Source of the DNA: Acidimicrobiaceae bacterium
GTDB taxonomy: Bacteria > Actinomycetota > Acidimicrobiia > Acidimicrobiales > Ilumatobacteraceae
NCBI GenBank assembly: GCA_947486675.1
Contig: CANKUF010000023.1
Coordinates: forward strand, 1-8,046
Reading direction: 5' to 3'
Length of the DNA stretch: 8,046 bases
In this document: positions 1 to 6,490 of the stretch, in pieces
Layout of the letters: each line of letters starts with the position of its first letter
How positions within the stretch are numbered: position 1 is the first letter of the stretch
Made by a program: the position numbers and the translations under genes
The notes under the pieces: generated by a model
Told to the model about the DNA's origin: nothing
The model's database searches: none
The model's input: only the letters and a program-made list of their open reading frames with translations

Positions 1-700
1 AAATGTGCGGAAGCGGAGTGAACAGGTCGGGGTCGACTCCAACTGGCACAAGTTTCATGCGGTCAAGTGACACCTTCATGTCGGTGTGAATGTCGGCGAT
101 GGAGTTTTCACTGACCACTACGACTCGCGGCATTTTGCTTGCAACTTTTCCTTGCATGTTGACAAATGAATACCAGCGGCTAATTGCTCGACGCTTCCAC
201 CATGTTTTGGTGTGTTCCATTTCCAACTTGCGGTCTTTGGTAATTGGGTGGTGCAAAGTGACGATGGTGGGAATCTTCTTTTCAATTTTCAGAATCCCAT
301 AACCCAAACACTGGTTGTCGTGCACGAGATCGAAGTCATTCACGCGCTTGCTGAGTTCGTTGTACGCGCGAATACTGAATGCACGCGGTTCGCCAAATGT
401 GCCTTTCAAAAACTGCGCTGTTTCAACAAAACTCGGCCAGTCTTTAATTTCCCAATATGCAGGGAATCGACCAGGGTATTGATCATTAAAAATGTCAAGG
501 CTTGGCAACTTGTGTAGCGGAATTCGTGGATCAAGAATTGGGTATGGCTGTCCACCAAACACTTCAACGTGATGGCCAAGGTCGACCAAAGCTTTGGTGA
601 GATGTCGTGTGTACACGCCCTGTCCGCCAACATGAGGCTTCCCTCTATAGGTGAGGTAGGCAATGCGCAGAGGGCCGTTGGGGTCAAACGGCAACGACAT
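1..700 (-). CDS. Glycosyltransferase family 4, N-terminal part (runs off the window)
   Basis: The reading frame opens with ATG at 700 and is open to base 1, giving 233 residues; the C-terminal half lies outside the window. The visible part is the N-terminal Rossmann domain of a GT-B fold glycosyltransferase. It begins with a beta strand (LRIAYLTY, residues 11-18) and a glycine-rich loop HVGGQGVYTRHL (23-34), typical of the acceptor-side loop in family 4 enzymes. Further family-like segments are DLVHDNQ (124-130), TIVTLHHP (145-152), RVVVVSENS (192-200) and the inter-domain motif VPVGVDPDLF (218-227). The donor-sugar site normally lies in the missing C-terminal domain, so the sugar and the acceptor cannot be named. 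No signal peptide or membrane segment is visible, so a cytosolic or membrane-associated enzyme acting on a lipid, glycan or small-molecule acceptor is likely. It follows lnt by 30 bases and is probably the next gene of the same operon. Family assignment is firm; function is open. Confidence 0.88.
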   Translation of the reverse strand, partial: MSLPFDPNGPLRIAYLTYRGKPHVGGQGVYTRHLTKALVDLGHHVEVFGGQPYPILDPRIPLHKLPSLDIFNDQYPGRFPAYWEIKDWPSFVETAQFLKGTFGEPRAFSIRAYNELSKRVNDFDLVHDNQCLGYGILKIEKKIPTIVTLHHPITKDRKLEMEHTKTWWKRRAISRWYSFVNMQGKVASKMPRVVVVSENSIADIHTDMKVSLDRMKLVPVGVDPDLFTPLPHI

Positions 701-701
701 A

Positions 702-714
702 AGGCTTCAAGCCT
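702..714. repeat. 13-base perfect inverted repeat in the glycosyltransferase leader
   Basis: AGGCTTCAAGCCT is a perfect inverted repeat with a single central base, lying 2 bases upstream of the glycosyltransferase ATG. As RNA it could fold only with a loop, for example a 4-bp stem AGGC/GCCT around five bases. It lies between the putative ribosome binding site and the start codon. It could be a weak translational hairpin or a small operator, or it could be chance. Confidence 0.3.
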
Positions 715-718
715 ACCT
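712..718 (-). promoter_or_regulatory. Possible ribosome binding site of the glycosyltransferase
   Basis: The minus strand reads AGGTAGG here, 11 bases before the ATG at 700. The purine-rich run partly matches the anti-Shine-Dalgarno complement but the spacing is long; folding of the inverted repeat between the two could shorten the effective distance. It supports ATG 700 as the start. Confidence 0.35.
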
Positions 719-730
719 GTGAGTAACTTT

Positions 731-2200
731 CTACAACTGAGCGGAAACTCTGCGTTTGCGGGCAATAAACGCAAGTGAAGCAAGTACTGCAACCATCACC
801 ACGATGAACGGTAGGTCGCCAAAGTTTGAGTACAGCGTGCGACCCGAGCGCAAATTAATGGTGCGCTCAAGCACGCGTTGTTCGCTCACACCTGTGCGGT
901 CAAAAACTTCGCCAGTTGGCGAGATGAATGCTGAAAACCCAGTTGGAGAAACTTGTACGAGCCAACGTCCGTTTTCAATTGCACGAAGTCGCGACGATGC
1001 AATCTGTTGCGTTTGCAAAATGGTTCCCGTGTAGCTGGATCCATTTGTTGGATTCACGAGCATGGAGCCACCGGCTTCAATTCCTTCATTTGCGCGGCCG
1101 CTAAAAAACACTTCCCACGAAATGGCTACACCAACTGTGGTGTCGCCCACTTGTAGTCGTGCAATATCTGAGCCCGCAAGTGCGTCACGAGGAATTCGGT
1201 CTACTGGGGCACCGAGTGTTTCGAGCAGGCCGCGCAACGGAACAAATTCGCCAAATGGCACGCGACGAACTTTGTCGTAACGATCACCGAGTGTTCCGTC
1301 TTCGTTCACCACAATTTGTGCGTTCGTAAAGTAGCGAGCATTCACGTCTTCGGTAATACCAACAACAAACGGTGCTCCAAGTCGCGCTGCTTGCTCTGCG
1401 ATTTCAATGCGTTCGTCGCTGTTGTAAAAGTCAGCAACGTCGATGACGTTTTCTGGCCAGATCACCATGTCGAGGTTGGTGCTATTGATAGAGCGCGTTG
1501 CGGCAAGGTGGCGTTCAACAACATCGCGTGGATTCGTATTAATGGCGAGCGTTCCTTGAGGTCCACCACCTTGCACGGCTGCAATGGTGCGCGTTTCTCC
1601 GGTGTCGTTGCCACGCGGTGCAATGATTCCTGCACACACAATGAGCACGATAAATGCGCTGAACACTGCGATGTGTTTGATTCGTGGTGCAACAACAAGT
1701 TGTGACAGTGCGAATCCAATTTGCAGAACGCAGAAGGTGAGCAACAGTGGTCCGCCAATACGCACAATGCCAACGAGTGGCGATGCTGATTGCGAGATAG
1801 CAAGTGAAGCAAGCGGAACTCCACCAAATGGAAACGAGAAGCGAAATGTTTCAGCTAACGCATGGGCAAGCGGAAGTGCAACAAGTGGGTACATGCTGCG
1901 CGAGCCAATTACTGAAGCAACGCCGTGCAATGCAGCAAACAGCAACACGGCAATGACATAACCCGGCGGCGTAAGAAACCACATCCAACACATGCCGGGG
2001 GCAAACCAACCGAACGCGAAAATAGTGCCGAGCAAAAACTGTGTGCGCGGACGTGTTGTTCCACTCGTGGTGATTCGCGCAAAAATTGCAATGCCAACGA
2101 ATGCAAGGGGCCACCAACCCCATGGTGGAAGGCTGAATGCAACAAGCGTTCCCGAGCCAAGGGCCGCGAAATAGCGGGCTTGATTACTGCTCGGCGTCAT
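731..2200 (-). CDS. lnt: Apolipoprotein N-acyltransferase with Ser at the catalytic Cys position
   Basis: Lnt transfers an acyl chain from a phospholipid to the free amino group of the diacylglyceryl-cysteine of lipoproteins, the last lipidation step, at the outer face of the cytoplasmic membrane. The 489-residue protein is close to the usual length (E. coli about 510). Residues 10-195 form a run of hydrophobic segments, with one more at about 463-480 before a basic tail. The nitrilase-type domain lies between, at about 203-455. It has the catalytic Glu (VIWPEN, E250), Lys (YDKVRRVPFGEFVPL, K310), the second conserved Glu (E318) and the late motif SPTGFSAFISPTGEV (418-432). The nucleophile motif, normally with Cys before an aromatic residue and Glu, reads VAISWEVFF, with Ser361 (codon TCG, 1118-1120). 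The domain contains no cysteine at all; the only ones are C71, C157 and C189 in the membrane part. Activity by the classical thioester route is therefore doubtful. The ATG overlaps the hemY stop by 4 bases (ATGA), with no clear ribosome binding site. Confidence 0.95.
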   Translation of the reverse strand: MTPSSNQARYFAALGSGTLVAFSLPPWGWWPLAFVGIAIFARITTSGTTRPRTQFLLGTIFAFGWFAPGMCWMWFLTPPGYVIAVLLFAALHGVASVIGSRSMYPLVALPLAHALAETFRFSFPFGGVPLASLAISQSASPLVGIVRIGGPLLLTFCVLQIGFALSQLVVAPRIKHIAVFSAFIVLIVCAGIIAPRGNDTGETRTIAAVQGGGPQGTLAINTNPRDVVERHLAATRSINSTNLDMVIWPENVIDVADFYNSDERIEIAEQAARLGAPFVVGITEDVNARYFTNAQIVVNEDGTLGDRYDKVRRVPFGEFVPLRGLLETLGAPVDRIPRDALAGSDIARLQVGDTTVGVAISWEVFFSGRANEGIEAGGSMLVNPTNGSSYTGTILQTQQIASSRLRAIENGRWLVQVSPTGFSAFISPTGEVFDRTGVSEQRVLERTINLRSGRTLYSNFGDLPFIVVMVAVLASLAFIARKRRVSAQL

Positions 2201-3582
2201 GCGTCAATCTTGGCAAGTACGCGTGCTGCTGCGCGATTTGCATCGGCAATGCATGAAGGAATACCGATGCCGCGGTAACTTGCACCTGCAAACACCACGC
2301 CAGGAGCAGACACATCAAGAATGTGTTCAAGTCTGTCGACCTCTGCAAAGTGTCCTGGTCGGTATTGCGGGAAAGATTCCACCCAACGCGTAATGCGCAC
2401 AGCAGTTGGTGCCAAATCGATACCCAAGTGCCAATACAAGTCGGCAAGCGCCAACTTCAACAAGGTGTCATCATCAAGATGGTGCATTGGCATGCCATCA
2501 CGACCAAGCGACACGCGCAACACCATGGAGTTGTCATCAGTTTGCACGTGTGCCCATTTGTTTGAAGCAAATGAAACTGCAGTGATAGCAGTTTGTTCAG
2601 GCTTTGGCACCAAGTACCCGCTACCCGTGAGGTGTTGTGGCCACATGCTGCGCGGAACCGTAAGTGCAATCATGACCACCGATGCGTGTTCACGAGCAGA
2701 CAACTGTGCAGCGGCATCTTTGCTGAGCGTGGTAACAAGCGTTGCGCTGTGCCGAGCAGGTGAGGCCATCACCACTGCATCGCACAGCACTGTTCCATCA
2801 TCGGTCTGAATGAAGTACTGCCCACGTTGTGGCTGTTCGATTGCGCGCACTGGTGCAGATAATTCAATAACTCCACCAAGTTGTTTCACGCGTTCAGCAA
2901 TCGCAACAGTAAGTGCGTGCATACCTGCTTGTGGCGCCGCAAAAATTGGACCACTGGAAACTCGCTTTGCCAGTGAGTCCTTCACCGAACTCATCAGGCT
3001 GCGCGGCTGTGCAAGCAAGTCGGCAATTTGTGGCATGCCCTGCACGCTGAACGCATCGGTGTCGGTTGCATAAATGCTTCCAACAAGTGGGTCGATGATG
3101 CTCTCTAGAACTTGACTGCCGCAACGTGCGCGCATGGCTGCACCCAGGTTGTCGGTGTTGCGACCAATGCGGCTTGGTAGCAAGGGTTCGAATGACGCGC
3201 GGATCTTTCCAGAAGTGCTGAGCAGAGGAGTTGACCACACCGCCCGAACTGAACCGGGAACGCCAAGCATGGTGCCGTGAGGAATTGGGTGCAGCGCATC
3301 TTTCCAGATGTATGCCTCGCCAGTTGCAGGCGATGTAAGCGCGTCGGCAAGACCAACTTGTTTAACGAGGTCCATTGCAGCAGGTGTCCGAGTGAGAAAC
3401 GCATCAGCCGATTCATCCAGTGATGCAATGCCCGCAAACGGTGATGCATGGATTACTCCACCAATGCGATTCAGCGATTCGAAAACAGTGACGCGCGGAG
3501 GATTCGGCTCACTCAGAATGCGTAACGCAGCAGAAAGACCAGTGATGCCGGCACCAATGACGACAACATGTTTGTCGTTCAT
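2197..3582 (-). CDS. hemY: HemY-type coproporphyrinogen III / protoporphyrinogen oxidase
   Basis: This is an oxygen-dependent FAD enzyme that removes six electrons from the porphyrinogen ring. In Gram-positive lineages the substrate is coproporphyrinogen III (name CgoX), elsewhere protoporphyrinogen IX. The 461 residues match the family length. The N-terminus has the FAD-binding motif VVVIGAGITGLSAA (6-19), ending in the acidic VFES (33-36) that usually contacts the ADP ribose and followed by IGG (40-42). Family-like segments follow: SLDESADAFL (54-63), IIDPLVGSIYATD (162-174), AAPQAGMHAL (215-224), WVESFPQYRPGH (400-411) and the C-terminal flavin motif FAGASYRGIGIPSCI (431-445). No signal or membrane anchor is visible, as in soluble Gram-positive HemY. 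It shares ATGA overlaps with hemH upstream and lnt downstream, implying coupled translation. The coproporphyrinogen assignment is inferred from the neighbouring ferrochelatase type. It is often labelled hemG in annotation, but it is not the menaquinone-dependent flavodoxin-like HemG. Confidence 0.95.
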   Translation of the reverse strand: MNDKHVVVIGAGITGLSAALRILSEPNPPRVTVFESLNRIGGVIHASPFAGIASLDESADAFLTRTPAAMDLVKQVGLADALTSPATGEAYIWKDALHPIPHGTMLGVPGSVRAVWSTPLLSTSGKIRASFEPLLPSRIGRNTDNLGAAMRARCGSQVLESIIDPLVGSIYATDTDAFSVQGMPQIADLLAQPRSLMSSVKDSLAKRVSSGPIFAAPQAGMHALTVAIAERVKQLGGVIELSAPVRAIEQPQRGQYFIQTDDGTVLCDAVVMASPARHSATLVTTLSKDAAAQLSAREHASVVMIALTVPRSMWPQHLTGSGYLVPKPEQTAITAVSFASNKWAHVQTDDNSMVLRVSLGRDGMPMHHLDDDTLLKLALADLYWHLGIDLAPTAVRITRWVESFPQYRPGHFAEVDRLEHILDVSAPGVVFAGASYRGIGIPSCIADANRAAARVLAKIDA

Positions 3583-4499
3583 GATTGTGCGGCAGCGATT
3601 ACCCGTTGAGCAAGCGCGGCCATCACGACTGCATCGTCATTGACACATGTGGTGCGATCAAACTGCAAACCATGGTGGTCGGAGCGATGTTTGGCTTCAA
3701 TGTCTAAGTCGTACAGCACTTCAAGGTGGTCGGCAACGAAACCACATGCACTGACGAGCACCCCGTCTGCCTGCTTGTTTGCAGCAATTGTGTCAATCAC
3801 ATCAAGAATGTCTGGCCCAATCCATGGCTCTGGGGTTCTGCCGGCTGACTGCCACGCAATTGCCCAGTCGTCGCCTTCAACTAAGCCAAGTTTGTTTGCA
3901 ACTGCAGTAGCTGTTGCATGCAATTCCTGCGGGTATGGGTCGCCACCATCAATGATGCGTTGTGGCAACGAGTGCGCGGTGAACAGAACGCGCGTGCGTG
4001 CTGGCAGGGCAGCCTTTTTCGCAGCCATGTCTGTTGCAAGAAAGTCGATGAATGCTGGTTCGGTAGCCCACGAGTTAATGCCAACCACACTGATGCCATG
4101 AGGCTCGGCTGCAACTTGTGCGCGACCTACGTATTGACCAATTGAATACGACGAATAATGCGGTGCAAGTACGAGTGCAACGATGTTTTTGATTCCTTGA
4201 CGCGCAAGGTCGTCAACTGTTTCTTCAATCATTGGGTGAGCGTGCTTCAAACCCAACTGCACAACGTATTTTTCTGGAGCAACGCTGTCTAATGCGCGTT
4301 GCAATGCATCGCGCTGAGCTTCAGTGCGTGCAGCAAGTGGTGAGATACCACCGATTGCGTCGTAACGAGCCTTCAAGTCGCCAAGCTGCTCGTCGGTTGG
4401 TGGTCGACCACGACGAATGTCGGTGTAATACGGAAGAATTTCTTCTGGGCTACGTGGTGTTCCATAGGCCATGAGAAGCACGGCAGTTTTGTTGCTCAT
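3579..4499 (-). CDS. hemH: Ferrochelatase, coproporphyrin type
   Basis: The enzyme inserts ferrous iron into the porphyrin. Its 306 residues match the short soluble Gram-positive form (B. subtilis about 310). It opens with LLMAYGTP (8-15); Tyr12 corresponds to the proximal iron-side tyrosine of the Bacillus enzyme, whereas protoporphyrin ferrochelatases usually have a LxNLGTP-type motif, so the substrate is probably coproporphyrin III (name CpfC). Other marks are GGISPL (50-55), LAPHYSSYS (111-119), the metal-site histidine in FTAHSLP (H176), the porphyrin-binding WQSAGRTPEPW (216-226) and the acidic motif GFVADHLEVLYD (253-264) with E260 matching the catalytic glutamate. Only two cysteines are present, C252 and C285, so the four-cysteine [2Fe-2S] site known from Mycobacterium-type enzymes cannot form. 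The ATG follows the hemE stop after 4 bases without a clear ribosome binding site, pointing to translational coupling. Its stop overlaps the hemY start by 4 bases. Confidence 0.96.
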   Translation of the reverse strand: MSNKTAVLLMAYGTPRSPEEILPYYTDIRRGRPPTDEQLGDLKARYDAIGGISPLAARTEAQRDALQRALDSVAPEKYVVQLGLKHAHPMIEETVDDLARQGIKNIVALVLAPHYSSYSIGQYVGRAQVAAEPHGISVVGINSWATEPAFIDFLATDMAAKKAALPARTRVLFTAHSLPQRIIDGGDPYPQELHATATAVANKLGLVEGDDWAIAWQSAGRTPEPWIGPDILDVIDTIAANKQADGVLVSACGFVADHLEVLYDLDIEAKHRSDHHGLQFDRTTCVNDDAVVMAALAQRVIAAAQS

Positions 4500-4503
4500 C
4501 TAT

Positions 4504-5547
4504 TTATCGTTTCGTTGAGTTGTGAACGTGTTCAACTATTGCAGCAAGCACGTCGGGGTTAGTAGGTGGCTGCACGCCATGACCAAGATTAAAAATGTGT
4601 CCAGGGTTTCCGTCGTTGTCGGCAAGCACGGCATCGGTGCCAGCAAGTGCGGTTGCAATGTCGCCAAGAACCAGCTCGGGGTTCAGGTTTCCTTGCACGA
4701 TGGTGTCTGCGCCAAGCCTGCGTCGCGCGTCAGCAATTGATGTGCGCCAGTCCAAGCCAATAATTTGTGGTCCGGCCTGCTTCATCATTTCCAACAGGTG
4801 ATCGCAACCGAGCCCAAAGTGAATGCCTGGTGCATGTGGGTGCGACTTCGCAAGTTGTGCAAACACATATGCCGAATGTGGCAGCACCATGGTGCGGTAT
4901 TCCTCGTGAGTAAGTGTTCCTGCCCATGAGTCGAACAATTGAAACGCTTGTGCGCCAGCATTCATCTGGCTGGCAATGGATGCAACCGAATGTTCTGCAA
5001 TGCGTTGCATGAGTGCATTCCACAACTCGGGTTCTTCGCGCATCATCTGTTTTGTCACGACATGATCGCGACTTGGCTTGCCCTCAACGAGGTAGCTGCC
5101 GACAGTAAATGGTGCTCCCGCGAAAGCGAGCAGTGGCACTTTCAGTTCCGAGGCAAGTATGCGCACGGTTTCCAATACATATGGAGTGTCGGCTTCTGGG
5201 TCGAGCGGACGAAGTCGCTGCAAGTCTGCAACGGTGCGGAAAGGTTTTTCGGCAACCGGGCCGGTGCCTGGTGCAACATCAATTCCGAATCCAACTGCAT
5301 GTGCAGGAACCACAATGTCGCTGTACAGCACAGCAGCATCCACTCCGTAGCGAGCAACTGGCTGCAAGGTGATGTCGGCGGCTAAACGCGGTTGCTTAAT
5401 GGCATCGAGAATGCTGCCTTCGCCTCGAACGGCGCGATATTCAGGAAGGCTTCGTCCGGCCTGGCGCATGAACCACACGGGCGTGTGCTCTGCAGGTTTG
5501 CCAGTTGCAACGTTGAGAAACGCGGTAGGTGAACTAGTAGCCGACAT
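4504..5547 (-). CDS. hemE: Uroporphyrinogen decarboxylase
   Basis: HemE removes the four acetate carboxyl groups of uroporphyrinogen III to give coproporphyrinogen III, in the cytosol, with no cofactor. The 347 residues are the standard length. The first family signature is clear, PVWFMRQAGRSLPEYR (23-38), with the substrate-binding arginines R28 and R32. The commonest form has Tyr where Ser33 stands; from memory the Ser form is usual in actinobacteria. The key aspartate is in LYSDIVVP (D77). Further conserved positions are Y152 (FTVGSYLVEG), S207 (LFDSWAGTL) and H323 (FNLGHGVQP). The second signature region is IIGLDWRTSIADARRRLG (262-279). The ATG at 5547 is preceded by AGGTAG, which includes the stop codon of the upstream M48 protease gene and ends 11 bases before the start, so the two genes are probably co-transcribed. 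hemH follows after 4 bases. No truncation or odd residue at the active site is seen. Confidence 0.97.
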   Translation of the reverse strand: MSATSSPTAFLNVATGKPAEHTPVWFMRQAGRSLPEYRAVRGEGSILDAIKQPRLAADITLQPVARYGVDAAVLYSDIVVPAHAVGFGIDVAPGTGPVAEKPFRTVADLQRLRPLDPEADTPYVLETVRILASELKVPLLAFAGAPFTVGSYLVEGKPSRDHVVTKQMMREEPELWNALMQRIAEHSVASIASQMNAGAQAFQLFDSWAGTLTHEEYRTMVLPHSAYVFAQLAKSHPHAPGIHFGLGCDHLLEMMKQAGPQIIGLDWRTSIADARRRLGADTIVQGNLNPELVLGDIATALAGTDAVLADNDGNPGHIFNLGHGVQPPTNPDVLAAIVEHVHNSTKR

Positions 5548-5558
5548 TGCTTGTAACG

Positions 5559-6449
5559 CTACCTGTTGAGCATTGCGTCAAGCCGAGCCACGCGGTCAAT
5601 TGCGGGCGGGTGTGACAACAGCACGCGTGACAAAAACTGTTTTGGCTCATTTGCTGGGGTGCGATGAATGACACGAGTGAGCGCGTAACGCAATTCACGA
5701 CCAAAGCCCATTGCATGTGCGCGACGGTCTGCCTGAAACTCTGCACTACGTCCAACAATTTCACCAAGGGATTGCGCAAGTAAAAAACCGATGAGCAACA
5801 CACGCGAGAGCGAAGTGAGCACAATGTTGATGATCCAGCCAACAAGTTTGAATGTTGCATATTCCACTTCAAGTCGTTTTGAAATGCGCAGACCAATATC
5901 GCGCACACGAATACCAAGTTGTGCAAGTCCAAGAATTGGCATGCTCATCCATTGGGCAACGGTGAGCGCAATGGTGTGGCCACCGAGGTGATGACTGAGT
6001 TCGTGTGCCAATACACCCGTGAGTTCATCTTCGGTGAGATGTTCTATGGAAAACGCTGACACCACCAACATGTGTCCACCACATGCAAACGCGTTGATGT
6101 CGTCTACGTCGGCAACGGAGAGCACGAATCTGCCCGGACGAATGCCAACTTGTTGTTCGACGACTTTCCATGCGGGTTCCAGGTGCGCGCGTTCAATGTC
6201 GGTTGGTTGACGTGCGCCAAGAAGTCGCACAAACAACAGTCGTTGTACTGGTCGAGAGAACAGCACAATTCCGAAGAGAAATTCGCCAATTGCAAAGTGT
6301 GTGAATGGAACGTCAAACAACAATGTGCACGGAATCCACAACAGCGCAACTGCCCCTAACCACACGGGAAACAGGGCAAGAACTGGCGCAAATGCGGTAA
6401 CTGCGGAGTATTCAACTCTGCGTTTAGACGAAGTCACCAGTTCATTCAA
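5559..6449 (-). CDS. M48-family membrane zinc metalloprotease (HtpX-like)
   Basis: This is a 296-residue integral-membrane peptidase of the M48 family, which includes HtpX; members usually degrade damaged membrane proteins. The zinc motif is HELSHH (H149, E150 catalytic, H153) and the third ligand is E237 in SAEFQADRRA. Hydrophobic segments lie at about 17-42 and 50-65 before the protease domain and about 158-180 and 203-225 between the two parts of the zinc site, the HtpX-like arrangement with the active site facing the cytosol. The segment DINAFACGGHMLVVS (117-131) matches the substrate-cleft strand of the family. The start is unsure: the longest frame starts with TTG at 6449, directly against a GGTGG; a GTG at 6437 (residue 5) is an alternative giving 292 residues, and a TAG lies just upstream in frame. 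It is the promoter-proximal gene of the leftward cluster, 11 bases before hemE. A link with haem synthesis is not established; it may simply share the promoter. Confidence 0.92.
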   Translation of the reverse strand: MNELVTSSKRRVEYSAVTAFAPVLALFPVWLGAVALLWIPCTLLFDVPFTHFAIGEFLFGIVLFSRPVQRLLFVRLLGARQPTDIERAHLEPAWKVVEQQVGIRPGRFVLSVADVDDINAFACGGHMLVVSAFSIEHLTEDELTGVLAHELSHHLGGHTIALTVAQWMSMPILGLAQLGIRVRDIGLRISKRLEVEYATFKLVGWIINIVLTSLSRVLLIGFLLAQSLGEIVGRSAEFQADRRAHAMGFGRELRYALTRVIHRTPANEPKQFLSRVLLSHPPAIDRVARLDAMLNR

Positions 6450-6490
6450 CCACCACGTGAACTATCGTCGTCAGAACAAGGGGGATAGGT
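6450..6490. promoter_or_regulatory. Divergent promoter region between the M48 protease and the hydrolase
   Basis: These 41 bases are the only gap between the two divergent gene sets, so promoters for both must lie here or inside the coding starts. On the plus strand TATCGT (6463-6468) fits a TAnnnT-type -10 box and would give a transcript leader of roughly 15 bases. On the minus strand the same site reads GATAGT (6466-6461), a 4-of-6 match to TATAAT, which would give an almost leaderless protease transcript. I see no convincing -35 box for either. A CACGTG palindrome lies at 6454-6459. The position is certain; the boxes are weak guesses. Confidence 0.45.
6478..6484 (+). promoter_or_regulatory. 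Strong ribosome binding site of the alpha/beta hydrolase
   Basis: AAGGGGG ends 6 bases before the ATG at 6491. It is the clearest Shine-Dalgarno sequence in the window and fixes the hydrolase start. Most other genes here instead rely on coupling to the gene before them. Confidence 0.8.

Noticed and set aside
406..792. Minus-strand 128-codon frame across the lnt end and the glycosyltransferase
   Set aside because: It is out of frame with both genes, which have clear family motifs; composition is that of a shadow frame.
1103..1108. Run of six identical bases just after the Ser361 codon of lnt, considered as a frameshift that could create the missing cysteine
   Set aside because: Family motifs are in the same frame on both sides (K310 region before, SPTGFSAFISPTG after), so no frameshift is needed and the Ser codon precedes the run.
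2321..2809. 162-codon plus-strand frame opposite hemY
   Set aside because: It lies wholly within the strongly conserved hemY gene, has no recognisable motif, and such long antisense frames recur across the window opposite real genes.
3640..4101. 153-codon plus-strand frame opposite hemH
   Set aside because: Antisense to conserved ferrochelatase motifs; its Cys- and Ser-rich translation resembles no known family.
4939..5385. 148-codon plus-strand frame opposite hemE
   Set aside because: Overlaps essential hemE residues on the other strand and shows no domain or ribosome binding site.
6454..6459. CACGTG palindrome as a defined operator
   Set aside because: A six-base palindrome is common by chance and no regulator gene is present to tie it to.
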